This document shows positions 1 through 7,670 of a DNA stretch of 10,881 bases, piece by piece. The notes below the pieces were generated by a model. It saw nothing but the letters and a program-made list of their open reading frames with translations, was not told where the DNA came from and did not search any database. The stretch is from Actinomycetota bacterium. Lineage in GTDB: Bacteria; Actinomycetota; Acidimicrobiia; Acidimicrobiales; Ilumatobacteraceae. The translations under genes and the position numbers were made by a program. The stretch is taken from positions 1-10,881 of the forward strand of contig VERK01000056.1 in NCBI GenBank assembly GCA_018882725.1. Direction: 5' to 3'. Positions within the stretch are counted from its first letter, which is position 1. Each line of letters begins with the position of its first letter.

Positions 1-2027
<2,027 letters not shown>

Positions 2028-2035
2028 GGGTGCCC

Positions 2036-2041
2036 AGGGTA
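2036..2041 (-). promoter_or_regulatory. Candidate -10 box of leuS (leaderless type)
   Basis: On the minus strand TACCCT (TANNNT) is followed by 8 nt and then the leuS ATG. That spacing puts transcription start at or beside the start codon, so the mRNA would lack a 5' leader. There is no Shine-Dalgarno in the 8 nt. No good TTGACA-like -35 is visible. Confidence 0.55.
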
Positions 2042-2082
2042 ATGGTCGATCCCCGACGAACGCCGGTTTCGCGTACCGAGAC

Positions 2083-2101
2083 GACCCTCGTGTGCTGGGT
2101 C
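2083..2101. repeat. Inverted repeat in the leuS/acyl-AMP ligase divergent region
   Basis: GACCC and GGGTC are separated by 9 nt and followed on the plus strand by TTTT (2102-2105). It lies upstream of both candidate -10 boxes, so neither predicted transcript would include it; an operator is more likely than a terminator. The arms are short and could be chance. Confidence 0.25.
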
Positions 2102-2103
2102 TT

Positions 2104-2113
2104 TTGTGGACAA
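2104..2113. repeat. Small palindromic half-sites (TTGT-GG-ACAA)
   Basis: TTGT and ACAA are inverted around GG, about 45 nt before the acyl-AMP ligase start codon. The core GT-N2-AC resembles the general shape of GntR-family operators, but no regulator gene is nearby and a 4+4 palindrome is easily random. Confidence 0.2.
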
Positions 2114-2139
2114 GTCGGCTCGGCGTGGGCGGTCACGAC

Positions 2140-2145
2140 TAGGTT
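2140..2145 (+). promoter_or_regulatory. Candidate -10 box of the acyl-AMP ligase gene
   Basis: TAGGTT fits TANNNT and ends 12 nt before the ATG at 2158, which would give a leader of only about 5-6 nt. No Shine-Dalgarno is visible in those 12 nt. No -35 box at proper spacing is evident, so this is weaker than the other -10 candidates in the window. Confidence 0.35.
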
Positions 2146-2157
2146 CACGCCGGTCTC

Positions 2158-3864
2158 ATGAACGCTTCGATCTCGCCGTTCGTTCCGTCCAGCGGTTCGG
2201 TGATCGCTCGTCTCGAGCGCGCCGCTGACGCACCCACCGGCGTTCGATTCGTGGGTGCGAGCGTGAAGCCCGCCGACGGGCCCGACTTCATCGCCTGGCG
2301 TCAGATCCACGACGAAGCCCGCGCGGTGGCCGCCACGCTGCAGTCGCTCGGCATCGTGCCGGGAGATCACGTCGCGATTCTCGGGCCCACCAGTCGTGCG
2401 CTCATGACGATCGTTCGCGGCTGCTGGTTGGCCGGTGCGGCGAGCATGGTGCTACCCCTGCCGATGCGCATGGCGTCACTCGACGCGTTCGTCGAGAGCA
2501 CTCGAGCGCGCATTCGCCACGGTGAAGCCAAGTTGATCTTGATCGACGATCTGCTGGCCGACTTCTACCAAGCCGCGCCGGGTGACCCGCCGATCAAGCC
2601 GATGGCCGCGGTGATGCCCGGTGCGGGCCGACCCACCGGCGACCGACTCGAACTTCCGGCTGACGATCCCGAACGTTTGGTGATCCTTCAGTACACCAGC
2701 GGTTCGACCTCCGAACCCAAAGGCGTGATGATTCCCGATCGGGTCCTGTGCGCGAACATCGACGCGTCGTGCCAAGCGGCCGAACTCACGCAGTCGGAAG
2801 TCATGGTCTCGTGGCTCCCGCTGTATCACGACATGGGACTGGTGGGATTCCTCTCCATTCCGATGTTGAAGGGTGTGCAACTCGTGCAGGCCGCGCCCCA
2901 GGACTTCATGGCCCACCCCGGTTCGTGGATGCAGTGGATCAGCGACTGGAAGGGCACCGCGACCGCCGGCCCGAACTTCTCGTGGGTGTTGGCCACGCGT
3001 GCGCTCAAGCGCATGAAGGACATCGACCTCTCGTCGTTGACCCTCGCGTTGTCGGGAGCCGAACCGGTCGATCCGGTTGCGGTGGAAGCCTTCGTGAACG
3101 AAGCGAGCCGATTCGGCTTCCGCGCCGGCAGCGTGTTCCCGGCCTTCGGCATGGCCGAGGTAGCCATCGGTGGTGCGTTCCCGAAGCGCCACCGGGGTTT
3201 GGTGTGCGATTCGGTCGATCGCATCGTGCTCGAACGCGAACGAATCGCCAAAGAAGTCGATCCCAACGACGACGATCAGGTGCACGTGCGCCGTCTTCCG
3301 CTGCTGGGTCGGGCCGTGCCCGGTCTGGAGATGAAGATCGTCGATCCCGAGACCAAGACCGAACTTCCCGAGCGCCACGTGGGTGAACTTCTGTTGCGTG
3401 GAACGAGCGTGACGCCCGGGTACTACAAGCGACCCGACGCCACCTCGGCCATGTTCCACGACGGTTGGCTGTGCACCGGCGACCTCGCCTACACGCTCGA
3501 CGGCGAATTGGTGATCTGTGGTCGCATCAAGGACGTCATCATCGTCGGTGGCCGCAACGTTTTCCCGGAAGACATCGAACGAGCGGTCGGAATCATCGAC
3601 GGTGTGCGGGCCGGAAACGTGATCGCATTCGGGATCGACGGTTACAAGGGCAAGGAAACAGTCATCGTGGTGGCCGAGGTGAAAGACGTCGATCTCGATC
3701 GAGTTCGCGCCGACATCCACCACTCGGCCCTCGAAGTGTCGGGCCTGCCACCCCGCGACATCATGCTCGTGAAGCCGGGAACACTGCCCAAGACGAGCAG
3801 CGGCAAGTTGCAGCGGGCCAAGTGCCGCGAGTTGTACCTCGACGGCGGACTCGAACTGGTCTAG
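2158..3864 (+). CDS. Fatty acyl-AMP ligase / FadD-like acyl-CoA synthetase
   Basis: ANL-superfamily adenylating enzyme of 568 aa that activates a fatty acid with ATP to acyl-adenylate. The P-loop motif YTSGSTSEPKGV begins at residue 179, WLPLYHDMGL follows near 219, FGMAE is at 330, the GRNVFPEDIE hinge region at about 466, and the catalytic lysine of the C-terminal lid is K550 in KTSSGK. YHDMGL, the asparagine in GRNVFPEDIE and extra residues after FGMAE resemble the FAAL subfamily, which passes the acyl group to an acyl carrier protein or PKS rather than to CoA. No PKS, NRPS or carrier protein is visible here, so the acceptor is unknown and plain acyl-CoA ligase activity remains possible. 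The ATG at 2158 is the first start after an in-frame stop at 2140-2142. Its stop shares CTAG with the stop of the convergent gene. Confidence 0.92.
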   Translation: MNASISPFVPSSGSVIARLERAADAPTGVRFVGASVKPADGPDFIAWRQIHDEARAVAATLQSLGIVPGDHVAILGPTSRALMTIVRGCWLAGAASMVLPLPMRMASLDAFVESTRARIRHGEAKLILIDDLLADFYQAAPGDPPIKPMAAVMPGAGRPTGDRLELPADDPERLVILQYTSGSTSEPKGVMIPDRVLCANIDASCQAAELTQSEVMVSWLPLYHDMGLVGFLSIPMLKGVQLVQAAPQDFMAHPGSWMQWISDWKGTATAGPNFSWVLATRALKRMKDIDLSSLTLALSGAEPVDPVAVEAFVNEASRFGFRAGSVFPAFGMAEVAIGGAFPKRHRGLVCDSVDRIVLERERIAKEVDPNDDDQVHVRRLPLLGRAVPGLEMKIVDPETKTELPERHVGELLLRGTSVTPGYYKRPDATSAMFHDGWLCTGDLAYTLDGELVICGRIKDVIIVGGRNVFPEDIERAVGIIDGVRAGNVIAFGIDGYKGKETVIVVAEVKDVDLDRVRADIHHSALEVSGLPPRDIMLVKPGTLPKTSSGKLQRAKCRELYLDGGLELV

Positions 3865-4880
3865 GCCGACTGCAGGTCGGTCAACACCTTGCGCCAACGA
3901 TCGGGGTCGGTGCGATACGGCGCGTAGAACGAGATGCGCTGGATCACGTCGCCGTAGCGCGTGTGTAGTTCGGGCGCGACCGTCTCGGGTTCACCCACGA
4001 CCGCGAAGGTGTTGAGGATCTCGTCGTCGATGAGTTCACCCATCTCCACCCATTTGCCCTGCTTCGACAATGTGTTGAGACGCTCCTGCAGATCGCCCCA
4101 GCCGTGGATGTCGAGCACCGGTCGGTACGCGGGTGTCGAGCCGTAGAACGCGATCTGCTGTCGAGTGCCAGCGGCCGCGGCGGCCATTTCCTTCTCGTTG
4201 TTGCCGGTCACCACGAAACTCGGTCCGACGATCTCGAAGCCGTCCATGGTCTTGCCGGCCTTGGCGCGGCCGCGCGCGAGCGCCGGGATCGTGACTTCGC
4301 GCAAGTACTTCTCGGTGGTGAAGCCGTGGCAGATGAAGCCGTCGCACACTTCACCGGCGACTTCGGTCATGAGCTCGCCCACACCGGCCAGGAAGATCTT
4401 GGGCGGTCCGAAACCGGCGAGATCGGATGCCGGGGGAGTGAAGAACGGCGTCATGAGAGTGTGCGTGTAGAACTCGCCGCGGAAGTCGAGCTTGGTGCCG
4501 TTGAGCCAGCAGTCCCAGATGGCGCGCATGGCGAGCACGAACTCGCGCATACGGGCGGCCGGCTTGCTCCAGGGCATGCTGAAGCGCTTCGTGATGTGCG
4601 GCTGGATCTGACTGCCCAGTCCCAGAACGAAACGGCCCTTCGAGAACGCCTGCAGATCCCAGGCGGTGTTGGCCACGGTCATCGGGCTGCGAGCGAAGGC
4701 CACCGCGATCGACGTACCCAGTTCGATCTTCTGCGTGTGCTCGGCCGCGAGCAGCAACGGCAGGAACGGATCGTGACTCGTCTCGGCCGTCCAGGCTCCC
4801 GAGTAGCCCGCTGCTTCGACGTCCTTCGCGCTCGCGATGGTCTCGTGCAGATTGGCGCTGATGCCACCGTCGACCTTCAT
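3861..4880 (-). CDS. LLM-class F420-dependent oxidoreductase (TIGR03617-like)
   Basis: Luciferase-like monooxygenase-fold protein of 339 aa, a TIM barrel expected to use reduced coenzyme F420 (or a flavin) for hydride transfer in the cytoplasm; the substrate is unknown. It opens with MKVDGGIS, then has WTAETSHDPFLPL (about 30-42), the ELGTSIAVAFARSPM block (53-67), the GRFVLGLGSQI strand-loop (82-92) and MTPFF in the middle, which together match the TIGR03617 branch common in Actinobacteria. The frame is open further upstream to 5240 but that runs through the PAC2 gene. The ATG at 4880 has GAAGGAG at a 6-nt spacer and matches the family N terminus. It follows the PAC2 gene by 64 nt and is probably co-transcribed, possibly with its own internal promoter. 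Last gene of the minus-strand set; its TAG stop overlaps the stop of the opposite gene. Confidence 0.93.
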   Translation of the reverse strand: MKVDGGISANLHETIASAKDVEAAGYSGAWTAETSHDPFLPLLLAAEHTQKIELGTSIAVAFARSPMTVANTAWDLQAFSKGRFVLGLGSQIQPHITKRFSMPWSKPAARMREFVLAMRAIWDCWLNGTKLDFRGEFYTHTLMTPFFTPPASDLAGFGPPKIFLAGVGELMTEVAGEVCDGFICHGFTTEKYLREVTIPALARGRAKAGKTMDGFEIVGPSFVVTGNNEKEMAAAAAGTRQQIAFYGSTPAYRPVLDIHGWGDLQERLNTLSKQGKWVEMGELIDDEILNTFAVVGEPETVAPELHTRYGDVIQRISFYAPYRTDPDRWRKVLTDLQSA

Positions 4881-4886
4881 GACTGA

Positions 4887-4893
4887 CTCCTTC
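4887..4893 (-). promoter_or_regulatory. Shine-Dalgarno of the LLM oxidoreductase gene
   Basis: GAAGGAG on the minus strand with a 6-nt spacer to ATG 4880. It is the clearest ribosome binding site in the window and decides the start against the much longer open frame. It contrasts with the neighbouring genes, whose starts lack one. Confidence 0.8.
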
Positions 4894-4897
4894 GCTC

Positions 4898-4907
4898 GAT
4901 TCGAATC
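4898..4907. repeat. 10-bp perfect palindrome upstream of the LLM oxidoreductase gene
   Basis: GATTCGAATC is a perfect palindrome lying between a possible -10 box (TACGGT on the minus strand, 4910-4915) and the Shine-Dalgarno. That position, around a would-be transcription start, suits a repressor operator. No -35 box is evident, and the regulator is unknown. Confidence 0.35.
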
Positions 4908-4921
4908 CGACCGTAGCGATG

Positions 4922-4938
4922 CGGCTCGGCCCGAGCCG
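4922..4938 (-). terminator. Inverted repeat just after the PAC2 stop codon
   Basis: CGGCTCGG and CCGAGCCG flank a single C: a 17-bp near-perfect palindrome starting 6 nt past the PAC2 stop on the minus strand. As RNA it would fold into a GC-rich hairpin (6-7 bp with a small loop) but has no U-tract. It may be a weak terminator or a processing/stability hairpin that lowers expression of the downstream oxidoreductase relative to the two genes before it; a protein-binding operator is the alternative. Confidence 0.4.
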
Positions 4939-4944
4939 AATCGA

Positions 4945-5856
4945 TCAGGTCTCGGGATTGGCGTTGCGCAGGAAGGCTTCGAGTTCGGCCGCCAGCTCTT
5001 CGGGTGACGGGATGTCGGACTCGCTGAGTGCAGCCGGCTGGGGCTCGAGCGGAAGCGTGGGCTGGAGGGTCGAGTCGTAGGCCGATTCGAGTTTGGCGAC
5101 CATCTCGCGATGTTCGTCGTTACGAGCCACCAGGCGATCGAGGCGATCGCGTTGGATGATGGCTTCGTGTTCGAGGGCCCGACGGTCGAACTGCAGACCC
5201 GACACGTGGTTGATGCCGTCGAGAAGCGCGACCGCGGCACCCGGGTAACTCATGGCCGGGATGTACTGCGGCACTTGCGACCACAACGTGATGGACGGAA
5301 TGCCGGCGTGATGAAGGACGTGTTCGAGAACGGCGGTCATGCCAGCCGGCACGTCGACCGACGTGCGCAGAAACGCGGTGCGCTGCAGCAACTCGGTTGA
5401 TGGCGTGGTGCACGACAGGCGACTGGGTCGTGTGTGCGGAGTGGGGAAAGGGTACGCGCCCAGACCGATCATCATCTTCACGTTCAGACGCGTGCACAGT
5501 TCGCGCACCGCGGCCGAGAAACGATTCCAGGCCGAATCGGGCTCGTGGCCGGTGAGGATGAGGACATCGCGACCGTTGGCATCGCGACCCGAGTACAGGT
5601 CGATGGACGGCCAGTCGATGTTGGTGTTGCGGCCATCGCGGATCTCCATCGTTGGACGACGGGCGCGATAGTCGATGAACACATCGGTGTCGAACGTGGC
5701 CACCGGCAACGGGTCGATTTGACCTTCGATGGCCGACAGGGCTTCGTCGGCGGCCTCGGCGGCGTCGATCCAGCCCTTGAGCGACACGATCAGCACCGGG
5801 TCGACGAGCGACGGCAGTTCGCCGTGCAGTTCGAAGTCGGACGTCGGCGACGTCAT
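4945..5856 (-). CDS. PAC2 family protein (proteasome assembly chaperone 2-like)
   Basis: A 303-aa protein of the PAC2/DUF75 family, the type seen in mycobacteria as Rv2125. The family is named for eukaryotic proteasome assembly chaperones; in Actinobacteria the role is not settled, and a link to the actinobacterial proteasome is only suggested by homology. The N-terminal block with VLIVSLKGWIDAAEAADEAL is the diagnostic PAC2 opening, followed by DVFIDYRARRP, the VLILTGHEPD strand, MIGLGAYPFPTPHTRP and VPQYIPAMSYPGAAVALLD. The C-terminal third is charged and predicted helical, possibly coiled coil, then a Pro/Glu-rich linker and a short acidic helix ending in NANPET. Its ATG overlaps the TGA of the phosphotransferase gene upstream (ATGA), so translation is probably coupled. 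The frame is open to 6123 but that extension lies in the upstream gene and is not used. Confidence 0.9.
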   Translation of the reverse strand: MTSPTSDFELHGELPSLVDPVLIVSLKGWIDAAEAADEALSAIEGQIDPLPVATFDTDVFIDYRARRPTMEIRDGRNTNIDWPSIDLYSGRDANGRDVLILTGHEPDSAWNRFSAAVRELCTRLNVKMMIGLGAYPFPTPHTRPSRLSCTTPSTELLQRTAFLRTSVDVPAGMTAVLEHVLHHAGIPSITLWSQVPQYIPAMSYPGAAVALLDGINHVSGLQFDRRALEHEAIIQRDRLDRLVARNDEHREMVAKLESAYDSTLQPTLPLEPQPAALSESDIPSPEELAAELEAFLRNANPET

Positions 5857-6890
5857 CGCAATTCGCTCAGGAGTTGTTCGGCTCGCGCGGCCGCGCCGAT
5901 GACTTGCTGATTGAACGGCTCGAGCTCGGCGGGATCGCGCTGACCCAGAGCACCACCGAGGTAGCGGGCGTACACGCCTTCGAGAATGCAGGCCAACTTC
6001 CAGTAGGCGAACGCGACGTAGAAGTCGAGTTGGCTCGTGTCGCGACCGCTCACCTTCGTGTAGCGCTCGGCGAGGACTTTGCGATTGAGGAACCCGGGTG
6101 CGGTGCACGAGCCGTTGGTCCACGACGACTGATCGTCATCGGGCCCGGTCCAGTAGACCATCAAGAGTCCGAGGTCGGCCATGGGGTCGCCCAGCGTGCA
6201 GATCTCCCAGTCGAGAACGGCGATCACCTGGCCGGACGAATCGACCATGCAGTTGTCGAGTCGGTAGTCGCCGTGCACCAGAGTGGCTGGGCCTTGTTCG
6301 GGCACTCGCGCCAACAGTTCGTCGTGCACGCGATCGACGGCCGGCAGATCACGAGTCTTCTGAGCGTTCCACTGGCCGTACCAACGCTTCAACTGACGAG
6401 CGATGTAGCCGTCGTGGCGACCGAGTTCACCCAGGCCCACAGCAGCCGGGTCGACCGCGTGAATGGCGGCCATGGTGTCGACGATCGATTCGCTGGCGCG
6501 CCGGCGGGCGTCGGGCGTGAGCAGCTTTTCGGCCGCATCGCGATCGCGGATCACGAGTCCGTCGACGAACTTCATGACGTAGAACGGAACACCGTTCACA
6601 TCGGGGTCGTCGCAGAAACCGACGGCCGGTGCGACGGGCACCGGAGTGTCGCGCAGAGCCGCGATGATGCGGTGCTCTCGACTCATGTCGTGTGCACTGG
6701 CCAACACGTGACCGAGCGGCGGGCGACGCAGAACGAAACGCTCGCCGGTGGCGCTGGTGACTCGATACGTGAGGTTGGAGTGTCCGCCGGCGATCAGATC
6801 GAAGTTGAACGGCCCACGGGCCCCGGCCACGTTCGCCTCGAGCCACGTGGTGACCTTGGGAAGATCGACTCCGGCGACGTCGGCGCTCAC
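5853..6890 (-). CDS. Phosphotransferase family protein, ACAD10/11-kinase-like (APH fold)
   Basis: A 345-aa aminoglycoside-phosphotransferase-fold kinase of the group related to the N-terminal domain of ACAD10/ACAD11. A nucleotide-binding glycine loop (IAGGHSNLTYRV, 33-44) is followed by FVLRRPP, then the catalytic loop HGDYRLDN with D208 and N213, and LDWE with the metal-binding D227, then LGDPMADLG. All key residues of an active kinase are present. Aminoglycoside resistance is unlikely: this branch is typical of lipid-degrading actinobacteria, and mammalian relatives phosphorylate hydroxyacyl-CoA intermediates, so a small hydroxylated acyl substrate is a reasonable inference. The GTG at 6890 is preferred because TACCGT lies 7 nt upstream; another in-frame GTG exists at 6920. 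First gene of the minus-strand set, overlapping PAC2 by 4 nt. Confidence 0.9.
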   Translation of the reverse strand: MSADVAGVDLPKVTTWLEANVAGARGPFNFDLIAGGHSNLTYRVTSATGERFVLRRPPLGHVLASAHDMSREHRIIAALRDTPVPVAPAVGFCDDPDVNGVPFYVMKFVDGLVIRDRDAAEKLLTPDARRRASESIVDTMAAIHAVDPAAVGLGELGRHDGYIARQLKRWYGQWNAQKTRDLPAVDRVHDELLARVPEQGPATLVHGDYRLDNCMVDSSGQVIAVLDWEICTLGDPMADLGLLMVYWTGPDDDQSSWTNGSCTAPGFLNRKVLAERYTKVSGRDTSQLDFYVAFAYWKLACILEGVYARYLGGALGQRDPAELEPFNQQVIGAAARAEQLLSELR

Positions 6891-6897
6891 GGCCCGT

Positions 6898-6903
6898 ACG
6901 GTA
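6898..6903 (-). promoter_or_regulatory. Candidate -10 box of the phosphotransferase gene (leaderless type)
   Basis: TACCGT on the minus strand, then 7 nt, then GTG 6890. There is no Shine-Dalgarno. The position supports the GTG at 6890 over the one at 6920, which lies upstream of this box. Confidence 0.5.
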
Positions 6904-6946
6904 TCGGTGGTTCGGCTCACTTCCGAACGCTGGCCACGACCGGCGG

Positions 6947-6952
6947 TATCGT
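6947..6952 (+). promoter_or_regulatory. Candidate -10 box of the thioredoxin-TPR gene (leaderless type)
   Basis: TATCGT on the plus strand, then 7 nt, then ATG 6960. There is no Shine-Dalgarno. No clear -35 is seen. It lies 43 nt from the opposing -10 box of the phosphotransferase gene, so the two promoters must share the same short DNA. Confidence 0.5.
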
Positions 6953-6959
6953 CATTTCC

Positions 6960-7664
6960 ATGGCGATCGACGTCACCGACGCGACCTTCGAAATCGAGGT
7001 CATGGAGCGCTCGATGACCACGCCCGTCGTGGTCGATTTGTGGGCACCGTGGTGCGGACCGTGCAAGACGCTCGGGCCGATTCTCGAGAAAGTCATCGAC
7101 GCGACCGGGGGCAAAGTCGTACTCGCCAAGGTGAACGTCGACGAAAATCCGGCCATTTCGCAAGCGTTCCGCGTGCAGTCGATTCCGGCCGTGTTTGCGA
7201 TCGACAAAGGTGCGGTGGTCAACGGATTCCAGGGCGCGTACCCCGAACAAGCCGTGCAGCAGTTCGTCGACACGTTGCTGCCCACGGCCGTCGACGAGGA
7301 GATCGCGGCGCTCGTTCGTGCTGGCGACGAAGACAGTTTGCGCCGAGCACTCGAACTGTCTCCTGGTGACGAGAGTGCGGTGGTGGCGCTCGCCAATGTT
7401 CTCACTGCATCGGGTCGTGGCGAGGAGGCGTTGCAAGTTCTGGCTCGCGTGCCCGAGAGCGATGACGTCCGCAAGGCCGCGGCCGCGGCGCGGATGTCGC
7501 TTCGTCCGACCGACGACTACGACCATCAACTCGGCGTTCTCATCGACAAGGTGAAGGGCGACGACGACGCCCGTCAGCAGTTCGTCGACATCCTCGAACT
7601 CATGGGTCCCGACGACCCGCGCACCGCGCAGTGGCGCAAGAAGCTCACCGCGCGTCTGTTCTAG
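6960..7664 (+). CDS. Thioredoxin-domain protein with C-terminal TPR region (CnoX/YbbN type)
   Basis: A 234-aa cytoplasmic protein with an N-terminal thioredoxin domain (about residues 1-110) and a C-terminal helical TPR-like region. The redox motif WCGPC has C32 and C35, and the cis-proline is P76 in SIPAV, so the thioredoxin site looks catalytically complete. The second half (AALVRAGDEDSLRRALELSP, ALANVLTASGRGEEALQVL and following helices) fits the tetratricopeptide part of CnoX/YbbN, a holdase-type 'chaperedoxin' that protects proteins from oxidative damage and hands them to chaperones. Some family members lack a CxxC; this one keeps it. The ATG at 6960 is chosen by the thioredoxin N terminus and the -10 box 7 nt upstream; the frame is open far to the left, but that is antisense to the phosphotransferase gene. 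glpD starts 6 nt after the stop, so the two are almost certainly co-transcribed. Confidence 0.92.
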   Translation: MAIDVTDATFEIEVMERSMTTPVVVDLWAPWCGPCKTLGPILEKVIDATGGKVVLAKVNVDENPAISQAFRVQSIPAVFAIDKGAVVNGFQGAYPEQAVQQFVDTLLPTAVDEEIAALVRAGDEDSLRRALELSPGDESAVVALANVLTASGRGEEALQVLARVPESDDVRKAAAAARMSLRPTDDYDHQLGVLIDKVKGDDDARQQFVDILELMGPDDPRTAQWRKKLTARLF

Positions 7665-7670
7665 AACCCG

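Noticed and set aside
2083..2105. Intrinsic terminator (hairpin plus TTTT) in the leuS divergent region
   Set aside because: No gene is transcribed into it from the left on the plus strand, and the stem is only 5 bp with a 9-nt loop.
2028..2157. T-box or other leader riboswitch upstream of leuS
   Set aside because: No T-box consensus is visible and the -10 box 8 nt before ATG leaves no room for a leader.
2476..3897. Minus-strand open frame of 473 codons
   Set aside because: Antisense shadow of the acyl-AMP ligase gene, His/Asp/Val-rich without recognisable domain.
4881..5240. Upstream in-frame extension of the LLM oxidoreductase
   Set aside because: It runs through the PAC2 gene in another frame, and the strong Shine-Dalgarno plus family N terminus fix the start at 4880.
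5853..6890. Aminoglycoside resistance gene
   Set aside because: The APH fold is shared, but the sequence follows the ACAD10/11-like phosphotransferase branch, and the operon setting is metabolic.
5874..6959. Upstream in-frame extension of the thioredoxin-TPR gene
   Set aside because: It is antisense to the phosphotransferase gene and lacks any domain; the thioredoxin fold begins at 6960.
6891..7529. Upstream in-frame extension of the phosphotransferase gene
   Set aside because: It is antisense to the thioredoxin-TPR gene; the kinase domain begins shortly after 6890.
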